Shown here: piece by piece, positions 33,001 through 45,800 of the stretch
Numbering within the stretch: position 1 is the stretch's first letter
Layout of the letters: each line of letters opens with the position of its first letter
Assembly: GCA_027574665.1 (NCBI GenBank)
Contig: CM050662.1
Location: 6,788,501 to 6,852,500, forward strand
DNA length: 64,000 nt
From: Rhynochetos jubatus
Taxonomy: Eukaryota > Chordata > Aves > Eurypygiformes > Rhynochetidae
Reading direction: 5' to 3'
Program-made: the position numbers and the translations under genes
The notes under the pieces: model-generated
The model's database searches: none
Told to the model about the DNA's origin: nothing
The model's input: only the letters and a program-made list of their open reading frames with translations

Positions 33001-36000
33001 TTGTTTTTACCCCCTCAACATTTAAACATAATTTCTAAGTTCTTACCTCTAATACCTGAGTTTTACACACTGAGCTTGCCAGAATTTATCTGGTTCATTT
33101 AACGCTAACATCTAGTAACTCATGATAGTGAATTGTGTCTTTACATTCTCTTAAAAATGGGAATATACAAACAGTAAATTCTGAAGTAAAATCTCTGAGG
33201 TTCAGGTAAAAAGCAATAATCAACCTCTCGCTCCCACCCCAGCAACACACACGAACGCACAGAGTGACAGCACCTGGAAGCTAAGCCTGCATGTCCGTCA
33301 AGAACAAAAGCAGAGAACTAGTTCATCACTCCAGGTGGTAGAGCTGTCAGGGATCAATCTAAGACTTACATAAGATAGAGTCTGCTAGACTGAATCACGC
33401 GTTATTTTAAGAAATCCCCAAAGGTATACAAAACCACAGAAAAGTGACAAAAACTTCTATGCAAAATTTTCTCGAGTGTTCTCCAAGACTCGGTAATGTC
33501 CCCACATTCCTCTGTTTTTCAGTCTTCTCTCATCTGGCCATAAACCCAGTGGTCACTCCATTCACAGTTTAGTCTAGTAGACAATAGTTTCCAAGCTCAG
33601 AAAACTCTGTCTTCCCTTTGTGCTCTCCTGTCACTCTTGCCCATGTATTTTTAAAGTGAGAGACCTCTGGTGTCTCCATGTGCTCCTGTACTACAACTCA
33701 GTGTCTGCATATAGGCAGACACTATGTTATTCCTTCCTAAAGGGAGAAATACGCACGTCAACGATCCCCTTTTCTCCCCACTCCTACTGCACATTCCCAG
33801 TTGAGATCTGGGAGAGAGGCACCACTTGCTTATTAGAAAATTCAGTTTTTCCTAAGCAACTCAAAAAGATGGAAAGATTATAAAAATGAACAGAATTCAG
33901 AATGTTTCCATATATTAATTTTCCAAGTTATCATGCTTACTAAACCCTACATTACTGTCATCCAAAACGAAAGCATCAAACTATGGTCTCACTTATTCAG
34001 GAGAGGTCAGCCACTTTTCACACGAAAAAGAAATTGGCCCATTATATCATGAACAACATTAGCAAATAAACACTAAAAGCATATTTGCTATGCGAAGGCT
34101 ATTGTATTATAGGGGAGTGGAAACACTGGAAGTTTCTTTTCTATCCACTCATGAGGTGCAAAGTGATGTAACGCTTGTTACTCCAGTACACTTTGTTAGT
34201 CTTGAGCAACACCAGTGTGATACCCAAATCAGGCCTAATGAGTCACAGACATGATGAAACAGAAGGTACCTAATAAATCTTAGCAGCACGCAATTTTATA
34301 GTATATATACTCAAAGAACTATCTTTACATCTATTTTCTATTTCATATGGTCTCTATATCGTTTTAATGCACCACAATATTTATAAGCTGCCAAAGTAGT
34401 TTAGTGTTTTACACTTCTGGGTGCATATAGATGGGTAACTTGGAAAGAATTAATGTATCCCAAAAAATTACAAAAATAATTAAACATTACTTCATGTATT
34501 AAATATTAAACATCCTTTTGTATTCAATGTTATTCAGCTGAAACTCGTGATTCTTTACTACCTACTACTTCTTCATTATGCAACAGAACTGCAGGAATAC
34601 CAGAAATGGATCTTACTGACCTCAATTATTATTCAAAAAATAACAGTTACTTAAAAGACCAGAAACATAGTAATTTAATGTTCTGCTACTATTCTCCTGG
34701 AAAAACAGGTTCCAGTTCAACACAAGTCACAAGTGAAACGAATGTGCTAGGCCCGTTCCCTAGCGATTACTTGGCCCCGTTACAAAATGAATGCACAATT
34801 CATCACAACTGACAACCTCTCCTCAAGAGATGCCTGAGACAGGAATAGCAGGGGTCTGAAAGTCAGAAAAGAGCAACGGAGGAACTGCATGGGCAAAACT
34901 TGCGTGGTGCCTGAGAACACTACACTTGACTCTAACCGGCGCTCTCAGGTCTCGATCTGAGGAGCACGGATTGTTGGGTAGCTATAACAAGAAAAGCAAG
35001 AAGCCTTCCCCAGCTCCTCTCACATCCAAAGAGGTTACAAGACAGTTCACAAACACACACACATAATCAGAATTTGCCGAACTAAACCTCAGCTGAGATC
35101 GATATTTTGCTACAATTAATGGAAACTGAACACGAGGACAGCTAGGCTTTGTCAGATGGGCAATTCTGCAAGTGTTATTATGTGCAAGGTATCTCATCAT
35201 CGTGGCCAATCAGTAAAAATCCACTCCCACGGAATTCGGACTTGGCAATAAATATGCTTGACAAAGTCCTATTTCAGTAGGCGGTGTGTGTTTTACAGAG
35301 GCTGACACCAGCCTTCGCTCGGTAGCATTGCTGACCAGCCTTCGGCCCCGTTTGCAGCAGGAGGAATACAAGCACTGTCAGTGCGCAGCTAGAATGGAAC
35401 ACAGGACTCCTGCTATTAAATAATGGCTGAGGAATTGTCTCAAAGAAAGCTGCTGCATCCAAGGACCTGCGCTCACATTCATACACAGGACCCTTTCACA
35501 CTCTGTTACTGGCAGAAAGGGACAGTGTCTCCAGGAAGTTCTAATCTGTGATTCCTCCACTTTAACATATATTACAGTGCTTGGAAAATCATTACCAAGG
35601 AATGTGAGCGTTTGTTGCTTACACAGGTAGTCTTAAAACAATGTGAACAAGTATCACCTTTCCTTGCTAGGGAAACAATTTCTCTCCTAAAATTCAGGAC
35701 TAACTGCCATCTATTCTTCCTTGAATACCCAGTGTGACTGTGACAAGGATGCCAGAGTCCTCCTGAGGGTATCCAAGAGACCACAGAAAAATTCATCACA
35801 TCCCCAGCCTTTTTTCTAAAAGCAAAACAAAAGCCATATGGCTCGCTGGGTGGACGTCTGCCATTTTTGATGTATTACTACATGAAACTTTCCTGTAGGT
35901 ATTTTTAAAAATCCAAACCTATCACATATATGGTATGAGAGAATTCCAAATAGAAAACAGGCCATGCAAGGTGGTGACAGGCTGCTGCTGCACTGTTCAA

Positions 36001-39000
36001 GACTGAGAACTGCGTAAGGAGGTAACCCAACCGAGCGACTGGGACATAACATGGCAGATGAAATTCAAGCCTGGTTAAGATGAAATAACATAGGCCGGAG
36101 AGCAGTAATCTTAACTCCATATATAAAATAATGAGCTCTGAGTTGACTATTAACTGATGGGAAATTTTGGGCTAGATGATAAAGTTCCCTGAATATTTCA
36201 AGTCAAGCCTTGAATCATTATGAGAAGGGTGAACAAAGCAAAGAATATTGTTATGCAGCCTCCCCTCATCTCAGACAGGACCTTGAGCCAGAGGTTGGGA
36301 TCAGTAGGGAAAAGTACATATATGATTTGCCTGTGCTTACAAGACAACCACTTTTGGATGCTGGAGATCAGTTAATGGATTATTTGACTTTCATCTGACC
36401 CAACTGCTCCTACACATATCAACAGTCCTTGGTGTATCCATTAGTCCAAATATTCCTTTAAGTTTTTGATGCATTTTTATCCCCAACACTGTACCACAGC
36501 ATGTCTCTACCCATCCACCAGCCCACACAATCTGAGGATGTTTAGACCAACACATCACAGGCAAACCTTCGAATTTTTAAGCCACAAAGCATTTCTAGAA
36601 GCAGTATAATTTTTAGGTAGCTGAGGGCATAGGCTTCAGTATATCTAAATAGACTGAGACTGTAGTTTATAAAAAATGCAGTGTATAAAACAGCAATTGC
36701 TGGCAGGCCACAAAGTTTGCGCAGGTTTCTCTACGTAGTGTATTCACCATCACAAGAGTATATACTCTCTTTAACTGATCCCAAGCAGAGTCAGTTATGG
36801 TTATGAGACACATATTTTCAAAGTATCTTTTTGGAGATCTCAGGGACACAGGAGATAAGAATTTAACTTTTACATTTGATAATAAAGATCAGACAAAAAA
36901 TAAATTCTCTGGACTATCAGTACCTAGGGAATATATGAATTTGTGTTGTAATACTAACGACTAAGATCCTACAGACCTCATGTAAAACAGGTGGATGTAC
37001 GCCTGATCACACTGTCTTCTCTGCTGGTGAGCTCTCCGTCGTGTGCCGGAAAGGTTAAAGTACTATTTCAAAAATAGACCACTTGATCTAAATTGAATAT
37101 TACTGTTGTAGAATGTATGCAAAAAACACTACTTATTGACTGTGACCACTGAAGCTCAACAACAAATAAATGGCTTACTTTCAAGGTCATTCATTTGCAA
37201 TACATCATCTTAATTGTCAGTATGCTACTTGGTATGCACTACATTTTCTTAATAAATTTAAATTAAAAGATAATTTTGGAATTCTCTTTAAAACATTGCC
37301 AAAATACACAACTTTGAGAATTAACAGATCACAATATTTTCATTAAAACAATAGGTTTTCCTGTATTATGGCTCCAGAGCACAATAAAGAACCATTCTTA
37401 TGTTTCACTTTCCCTACACGTAACATTGAATAGGACCCGTCACTTCTCAGTTACTCTTTTTTAGTTTACAATGTTAAAAAAGGCCAATCCCATTAACCAC
37501 AATGGCACGGCTGCATATTTTTGTTGCTCGTAATGTGTTTTTTTCCATTTCTTCATCAATTGAATTAAGCTGATAGTGTTACCCACATACGGGATTCTAA
37601 TGATACCCAGCTACAAGTTTCTACTCCTGCTAACTGTGCCTGAGCTCTTCAGCAGTTTTACTTACAACAACAACTTGTGACTTTCCAAGGAGATAGGCAG
37701 AGTGTATTTTCTGATGCAGGAGGAAAGCCGTGAAGACTGATTACCCAGTGTGCTTATGAAACAATGAACGTACTATCAGTTCTGCTAGCCGCCTCACCAC
37801 TGCAGAGAGAATACAGCTCGTGTTTCTCTAACCCCAGAGACACAGTCACAGCAAAACTTGAAGATCAGCACCTGGCTTTTCTGGGACGTAAGCAGAGGGA
37901 AACAGAAGCAACCCTTATCTTGGCTTCTGCTCTTTTTGTAGGGACCGTGCTTGCTGTGCAAGAGGGGAAAGCGCGGTGCCTCCCCTCCACGGCAGAACCG
38001 TCAGGCGTCCTCTTTCTGCTCACCAGGGAGACACTGTGCCTTTTTGACAACACAATGGAAAGGAAAGTTGACTTCACACAGTCTTATACACAAGAAAGCA
38101 AGCCTTAGGCATAATTTCACCCTCAGCATGTAAACTCTTTTAGACAATAAACTATTTAGAGCAGGGCTTTTGCTTTATGAAGCATCCAGCTCAAGAGGCA
38201 TTTTACAGAAATACCATAAAGGATCTATGAATGCGTGTATTGTTTTAATCAGCAGCAAAACTTCTGCTGGGCTTTATTAATTGCTGTCTTTTGAATAAAT
38301 GTTATTGAAGATGAAAACCGAGATGGAAGGAGGGCAATAAGATGGCTCATTGTCATTGTGTTCACATGAAGGAAATAGGGGGACCCCAAAAAAGCATTTT
38401 TTTAAAAAACTGGTCACCGCCCCCCTCCAAGCTGATTTCTTTCCCCGTGCACATCAGTAAACTGAATTTTCAAAGCACAGCATGAAAGATATGCCCACAA
38501 ATCCCATTAGTAGTAATGTGATTTGTCTGCTTATCTGCCATGCAGTGCTTTGAATGTTCATTCCTCTATGTCCAACTTCAGTCTTTCCACTTCAAAAAAT
38601 ACTTGAAAAGCTTACGCCCACGTGCAGTTACTTTGGGGGTGGGGAAAACTGGAGGATGCAAAGACCTGGCTCCTAATTCCAAGGATAACAACAGGCAAGC
38701 AGAACTTCAGCTCGCAGGAACAAGGGCTGTACCCTGGGTGGTTGTTAGTTCCCCAGTCACCATTCCGACTGGGACTGAGAAAGAATCCCTGGTTTAGACT
38801 TTTTGACTTTCAGTCCTCTTTACTGAAGCGTTTTGATTTTGTGCCACTTCGAGCAATATTTTTGTCACAAGAAGGGTAACAGCATTGCATGCTGCCTTCA
38901 GAAGCTGGAATCTCATGACAAAGACCTTAAAAGAGAAGCAGAATATAGCGCACTGTTCATTTATTTTCGTGACAGGCCTTAGATTGTACAGAGCATAGAA

Positions 39001-41663
39001 AACTGGCACAAGATTAATCAGTTCCTGAGACTGTGTAAAATGAACTCACTTCTTACGGCAGTTTTAAGAGTCAAGGCTGCAATCATTTTGGTCTTGCTTC
39101 TGAACTAGATGGCTGTAACTAATAAGAAAAGTGTTTATATTTTTATTTACCTAATACAGCATCTTTCAGCCTGGAAGGTCCCAAATCACATTATACAATA
39201 TCTGCTTTACCAGCCTTGCCAAAACACTGCCACTCTTGAAATAGGCTTAGAATAGCAGAAAGGGATGCTCTTGATTAAAACACAATGGAAAACCTCATTT
39301 TTTTTTTTAGCAATTGTGAGCATTTAATGTTAATACAAAGCAGACTGAATCCAATTTTAATTTCACACCTAAAAGACACCATTATCATGGACAAAGTACC
39401 CATCTTGTCTTTGTTCTGTTTCCAAGAGGAGGAAGAACTTAGCTGAGACTTGAAACTGGAGTTTCAAGGAATACAGACACAAATATCACTGATGCCTGAA
39501 CTTACAAGAATCGGAATAACTGCTTTATTGTTAATACTGACTGTAACCTTAAGGGATATCATGTCAAACATATACTTGATTATGTTCATCTTCTGAAAGT
39601 GCAACTGCCCTAATTGCTACAAACATGTCAAACAAGATTTTCATCATCTAACTGTTCCAAAACACTCAGACCTGGTCTCAACCTCTGATTGTTAGTCATA
39701 TTGACAAAAGATAGTTTTTACCTTTAGTTCTCCTTTGAATATCCTAGATGGAGTGGAACTGCATGATTATGAATGGCCAAATTTCTGCCCATAGTGCAAA
39801 AAAGAATAATTTCTAATCATAGAACATATTCTTCCCCTAACAGAAATTACACAGAGTGGTTTCATCACCTGACTGTAAAACCTCCCATGAATGATAAATT
39901 TTAAGGTTTTACTCTCTACACAAAGTAATTATTTGAGTTAAAAGTTCATTACAAAGAGGAAATAAATCTCAAGATTAAAGGTAAATATTATCTCTTCTCC
40001 CAAAGCTTCTCATTCATTTTCAACACTATAAACTGTTTATACTTCTTTCATTATATGCTTCAAAAGGTATATATAAACACAGCCTAAATTGTATCTTGAT
40101 ATTAAGGTACAAGTTATATTTAGCATCTAGGCAGATTTAGACCTTTCTCTATGCCTTGCAAAGCTGACATTATTACTGTATTGTGAATTAGATGTCTTAC
40201 TGATCCAGAATACAAACATATATGAAAATCAAATATCAGATGTTATTTGATAAATGTCTTATACAACCAGTCAGTTACAGCCTTCTGTCTCACATTCCTT
40301 TCAGTCAAAAATCTGACGTTTGGTTATTTTGCCTTCACAGGAATAATAATTGTTCTAACAGAGCTGAGGCGGAAGGCTTGCCCTCCTGCATCTGTGCCTT
40401 CTCATCTTCCCGTCTAGAATTCTAGAGCAGGTAAGAAAGCGCAAACTGCAAGTGAGGACATGATTTCAGTGTGATCACACCAATATGGTAGTACATTAGA
40501 AAACAGAGAAATCGATGAAGGGTTTATATGGTGCCAGGATTTTAGTTTTAGATCAGTGTTTTATTTTGACATGGCAAAGTTGCAAGTTTTCAGACTGCAG
40601 TGATACACATTTCACAAGGAATTTCTGTGTGTATGTGTGTTTGTAAGGGATTATCAGTTGCACCACCAAAACATCCTGTTATACAATTTTATCAGCCAAT
40701 GTAGGAATGAAAAAGGGCTTGCATATGCATTTTACGTCTCGAGAAATACCATGATGGCACACCAGCCTACGTAAGTCCATTTCAAGCACTGCGCACCATG
40801 CATAATGGAAGACAATTATATGTAACTTGGATACCTACATCCTGACTCATCTAAGGAACATCATCATAATATACACTAAATAATAATATTTGCATTACTT
40901 TTATCTATTATGTCTTAAATTGCCTTTTATAATAGGGGTTTTTAAGACTAGCTCAGTTTGATCTCCTTCTTGATATAACAAAATTCACAGCCGAGATAGA
41001 AGTCACTGTTACAGATGGAGCTGCTGTCCACAACAGAAAAATGAAGCCAGATTATTGTACAGAGCATCTGATACCTGATCATTTTAATGAAGCTTTCTGT
41101 CTCACATGCAAAATGGTTCAGATGCCAATTCCACTGTCTGAGGTCAGCAACGCAGAATGCTCATCACTAGTCACTTTAGAGCTGTTTAAAATCAAGGCCC
41201 TTTGTAATCAAGGTCAAAATTATCACTGACTTCAGTGGAGAGAGCTTCACTGCAGACTTGTCTATTTATTTTAAGTATTTGAGACTGGAATATCACAACA
41301 AAGCCTGAAAAAACAGTGTTTTCTACAGGCAACAGCAATGCAGCCCATAAAAACTTTGCCCTCCAAAGCCAATAGTTTAAATCACAGGGTGAATTGGACA
41401 CGAGTGATAATGCATTAGAATATGCATCACTGTTTACAACCAATTAACGAATCCTAGAATAAAATATGAGCTAGATTACATATCCTCAAAACCCTTTGGC
41501 TTCAACTACATACACTTTGTAAAGCTAACTGAATTATGCTAAATGATTAATACAATACATTTGAACTTATGTAACAATATTACATAATAATATCAATAAA
41601 AAAAACAGGAATTATCCCTCAAAGAGAAGACCACTTACACTGCAAGGGGTCAAAAGCAATGTA
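29946..41663 (-). other. TENM2: TENM2 long intron, part nearest the juxtamembrane exon
   Basis: This is the low-coordinate part of the intron that separates the juxtamembrane exon from the transmembrane exon. It begins in the CpG island, has a second CpG-rich patch at 31605-31735, then about 10 kb of AT-rich sequence with no recognisable repeat. Several open frames of 60-120 codons occur on both strands without domain signatures. A minus-strand exon encoding the conserved KYCSWKC transmembrane lead-in was looked for by eye and not found. Confidence 0.7.
31605..31735. promoter_or_regulatory. Small CpG-rich patch, candidate alternative first exon or promoter
   Basis: About 13 CpG in 130 bp within AT-rich intron, 1.7 kb upstream of the juxtamembrane exon in gene sense. 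On the minus strand an ATG at 31669 sits in a good context (purine at -3, G at +4) and opens MADSTNALQAALLPG, running to a stop at 31508. It is part of a larger 124-codon open frame from 31882. No known protein is recognised and no firm splice donor is seen in the coding part. It could be a conserved regulatory element, the 5' exon of an alternative TENM2 or non-coding transcript, or chance. Confidence 0.3.
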
Positions 41664-42878
41664 TCACAGAATCCCAGAATTCTAGGGGTTGGAAGGGACC
41701 TTCAGAGATCATGTAGTCCTCCTCCCTGCCAAAGCAGGTTCACCTACAGCAGCTTGCACAGGAATGCATCCAGGTGGGTTTTACATATGTCCAGAGGAGG
41801 AGACTGCACAACCTCTCTGGGCAGCCCGTTCCAGTGCTCTGGCACCCTCAGAGTAAAGAAGGTTCTCACGTGTTGAGATGCAATTTCTTCCGTTCCAGTT
41901 TGTGCCTGTTGCCCCTTGTCTTGTTGCTGGGCACCACAGAAAAGAGTCTGGCCCCATCCTCTTGGCACCCGCCCTTCAGATATTTATAAACACTGATGAG
42001 ATCCCCTCTCAGTCTTCTCCAGGTTAAACAGACCCAGCTCTCTCAGCCTTTCCTCACAAGAAAGGTGCTTCCTTCCCCTAAGCATTTTGTAGCTCTCCAT
42101 TGGACTCTCCAGTAGCTCCCTAACTTTCTTGAAATGGGGATCCCAGAACTGGACACAGTACTCCAGATGTGGCTTCACCAGGACACAGTAGAGTGGGAGG
42201 TAACCTCCCTTGATCTGCTGGCCAGGTTTTTTTAATGCCCTTCAGGATACCATTAGCTTCTTGGCCACAGGGCACATTGCTGGCTCATGGTCAACTGATT
42301 GTCCCCCAGGACTCCCAGGTCCCTCATGGAGAGCTGCTTTCCAGCCAGTCAACCCCCAGCCTGTACCAGTGCCTGAGCTTATTCCCCGCCAGGGGCAGGA
42401 CCCTACAGTTGCTCTTGTTAAACCTCATTAAGTTCCTCTCCACCCAACTCTCCAGCCTGCCCAGGTCTCGCTGTATGGTGGCACAGCTTTCTGGTGTATC
42501 AGCCGCTCCTCCCAGTTCTGTGTCATCATCAAACTTGCTGAGGGTGCACTCTCACAGAATCACAGAACGGTTTGGGTTGGAAGGAACCTTAAAGATCATC
42601 CAGTTCCAACCCCCTGCCATGGGCAGGGACACCCTCCACTAGACCAGGTTGCTCCAAGCCTCATCCAGCCTGGCCTTGGACACTTCCAGGGATGGAGCAT
42701 CCACAGCTTCTCTGGGCAACCTGTGCCAGTGCCTCACCACCCTGTCCAGGTTGTGGATGAGTATGATGAACACGACTGGGGAACCCCTGGGGAACACCGC
42801 TAGTCACAGGCCCCCAGCTAGACCCTGCATCCCTGATCACAACCCTCGGAGCTCTGCCATTCAGCCAGTTTTCTGGCA
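41664..42878 (-). mobile_element. CR1 LINE, older 3' fragment (interrupted by another CR1)
   Basis: On the minus strand this is about 1.0 kb of CR1 sequence, split by a second CR1 at 42552-42742. Translation pieces match the CR1 ORF2 C-terminus. From the 5' side there is a region like WLNGR...PVTSGVPQG, the reverse-transcriptase active-site area LSKFDDDTE (FADD expected), then LEYCVQFWDPHFKKVRELLE, then FFTLRVPEHWNGLPREVVQSP near the end. Short frames are broken relative to each other, so the copy is dead. The 3' end at 41664 has TCACAGAATCCCAGAATTC, a diverged form of the usual tail. It is 5'-truncated and lies in the same orientation as TENM2. Confidence 0.93.
42552..42742 (-). mobile_element. 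CR1 3'-end insertion nested in the older CR1
   Basis: About 190 bp, starting with TCACAGAATCACAGAACGG and the GGTTTGGGTTGGAAGGAACC block of a CR1 3' end on the opposite strand, through ACTAGACCAGGTTGCTCC to TGCCAGTGCCTCACCACC. It interrupts the older copy just upstream of its active-site codons; the host element resumes at about TGTCCAGGTTGTGGATGA. It is less diverged than its host, consistent with later insertion, and is heavily 5'-truncated. The right junction is accurate only to a few bases because the two elements share pyrimidine-rich sequence there. Confidence 0.88.
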
Positions 42879-45800
42879 TGCTAGCTAGAATCACACATTA
42901 GTACTTCACAGCTAATGCTCAAGTTCGACTTACTCATGTGTGTAACACCCAGCTGGCCAGCAACCAAACCAGGATTATATATCTTTTACCTTTGACAAAT
43001 GAAACAATAGATACTGTATGTATAAAGAAAACACAAACAAGCACCAAACAAAATCTAAACTATATTGAAAATCCATCTAACATTTCAGTATCACTCTTTA
43101 CTACTAAATTTATTTTCCTGATCTTTTTTTCCTTCTTTAAAGAATTTGCTTCATCTTGGAAGCAGGTATCAAAGCTGCTCTCAACAACTTAAAAGAAAAA
43201 TGACTAGAAGCTTCTCAGTGTCATTGTATCTGACAAGTTTCTGCAATGTATTTACCGTCTTCTTTCACAACATTACTAATATGTAAGTACCCAGAAAGTG
43301 CTACAGCTAAGATTTTCTTCCAGCCATTTCAATTTGAAAAAAATAGGCATTTGATTTTACGGTCTAATAGAGAAAATCTTCTGTCTACTGGAGGTGGCTG
43401 TCCATACTAATGAGTGAGAAATAAAATACACACAACCTGTACTTTGCTAGCATATGAAACAAATTAAAATGAAGACACTACCAAGCCTATTCATAAATCT
43501 TTACAAATCTCACCTTCTAGGACAGGTTTAAGAAAAACCCACCCTGCGATAACACCTACAGAGTTATTTCATCATTTTTCCATTGAAATGTGATTTGACA
43601 ATTTAATGACTGCATTCTTTCAAAAATAACAATGGTATTATATGACTGTCATGTAAATGTAACTCAGGACTGCTATCAGTTCATAAAATTATTTCAGAAA
43701 TCTGTTCGCATCCCTTGTTTTTGCAGAGTTTACATAAACTGCAGCTCTCCATTCTTGAGAAGTATTTTAACATTTGCATTCAAGTGTTCAGAGGTAATTT
43801 TTCAGTTCAGATGCAGGCTTAACAAACTTCCATCCCTATACTGCACTGTGGAATTTTATGCAAAAGCAGTTCTCTTTTTACAGAGGACCACAGGCCTTTG
43901 GGACAAAACAGTCTCTGGAGCATTGCACTGTTACCACTCAAGGTTGCAGAAAGCACCGTGCAAAGAACTTTCTTCACACTGTGCTTTCTAAAACATAATA
44001 TTACCCAATGCAGTAAGTAATGAGGCTGAAATGATCAGATACTGTCCAGAACAATGTAACTGGCTGCACAGTGCCAGTGAGGTCAGAGGAAGGAATGCAT
44101 TATATTCTGCTGTAGATTTCTAAGTCAGACCTACAAAGTTCTTTGAACATTTACTAAACCAATTTTGTAGTTGAAATACTTTCAGAACTTATCTTTTCCT
44201 TTTTAGCAAGCCAGACACAACGCACTCACTGACTGCTGTCAGGGAACAATGGGAGGGACTGGGCGTGCAGTGGCTAAGCACTCTCATTGGGGAAAAAAAG
44301 AGGATGCTGGAATAATTGTCCTGAGAGGCTAGAAAGGAAACAAGACTCTATGCTGACTGCCTAGCTCAGCGTGAACTCTCATTTTTCACACGGAGCTAAT
44401 TAAAAACTGAAATTAGTTAAATATGGAAATGACACTTGCAAGCACTTTAGCTGAATTCTGGCAAAATCCCTCTAGAGTGCTGCAACACTACCTGCTGCTT
44501 CAAAACTCCCCAACTGAATTTCACAGTTAAAAGGCTGAGCAAGGGGAAAGTTATTACAGAGATTTCCAATTCAAAATGTGTCTGTAAAATTCTAAATTAA
44601 ATTTCATGGTAGCCCTTTCAGTAACTGGGGACATACTGTGCAGTCCAACGATACGGTGCTCAAATAACATCCCTGCATGTACTCTCTGATTATCTCACCT
44701 TTAGGCACTGTGCTGGTTGTGCCAGAACTGTGAAGCTCACAAGGGTACCGGCACTACAATGCTACAAAGATAAGCCACGTACTGCTACAGAAGTAGTTTT
44801 TTGGAAAGCATGGACGCATAAAGGAATTACTCCCACAGTTTAACAGCATAAATCTCAGAAAATCAGGATCCAACAACCAAAATATTTTATGCCTCACGAT
44901 TTTAATTTGTATTTGTAAGTGCTGAATACATATGCAGAGAAGGGCCTATGCTGCAATAGATTACATGCCATATATATATATATGTATCAGTGGTTTACAG
45001 GCAAGTAATAATAAAAAGCACTTCTGCATATTTAAATGGGCATAAAGAACCAAGGGACTGGATATGCATAAAAGGTATGATGACTGACGTTAGCTTTTTG
45101 ACTAAAGCACCATGTGAATTCCATTTTGGTGCACGTGACTTGCCTAGTATGCATAAAAGCAAGGGTAGTTGCCCAAGGGCAAATATGATTTCTGAATGCA
45201 ATTTAACGAAACCCGCCCACGGAGCAGATCATTTTGGATCCATACCAAGGCATTCAGGATAGCCAATCACTTTCAAAACAACTGGAGCGTTTTGATTTTA
45301 TTGTTTTTCCTACATTCCATCCCTTTACCCTTGAGGCAATCCCCTCCCACTGGCCTGCCGCCACTATTGCACCAACAAATTTCTGTCTAGGAAAGCCAGC
45401 AAGAGATGCCACATAGCATGAAAGCCACTGTTACTCCCAAGTCTGCTGGCAGGGGGTATTGCTGCACCCAGCCTGCCAAAACCTCTTCCCTGGCAGCTAT
45501 CTGTATAATCTGTGTATCACACCCAGGCTTTGCTAGTCCAGGGCCTTGAAACATCTCAGCTTACCCAGCTGGAGGGGATATGCTGCAGCTGCACCATCAG
45601 ACCCTCTTATTTTATTGAATGTTGAATATGCAGTTTCAAAGCAATTCAAATGAATTTGCCCAAGGCCTCGGATCAGTAAAACTACTGATACCATCTGCAG
45701 CAGGCTTCCTAAATTTGAAGCATTTAAAAACAGGTGACAGGATAGGAGCTTTCAGTGTAAGGACTGACACTCATGAAAAGCCTGCTAAACAAACTTTGTT

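Noticed and set aside
37764-38108. 114-codon plus-strand frame
   Set aside because: Not recognised, no splice sites or conserved motif; likely chance in a slightly GC-richer stretch.
42210-42642. 135-codon plus-strand frame
   Set aside because: Antisense translation of the CR1 copies.
41744-42894. Several minus- and plus-strand frames, some protein-like
   Set aside because: They are pieces of CR1 ORF2 or its antisense, already covered by the CR1 calls.
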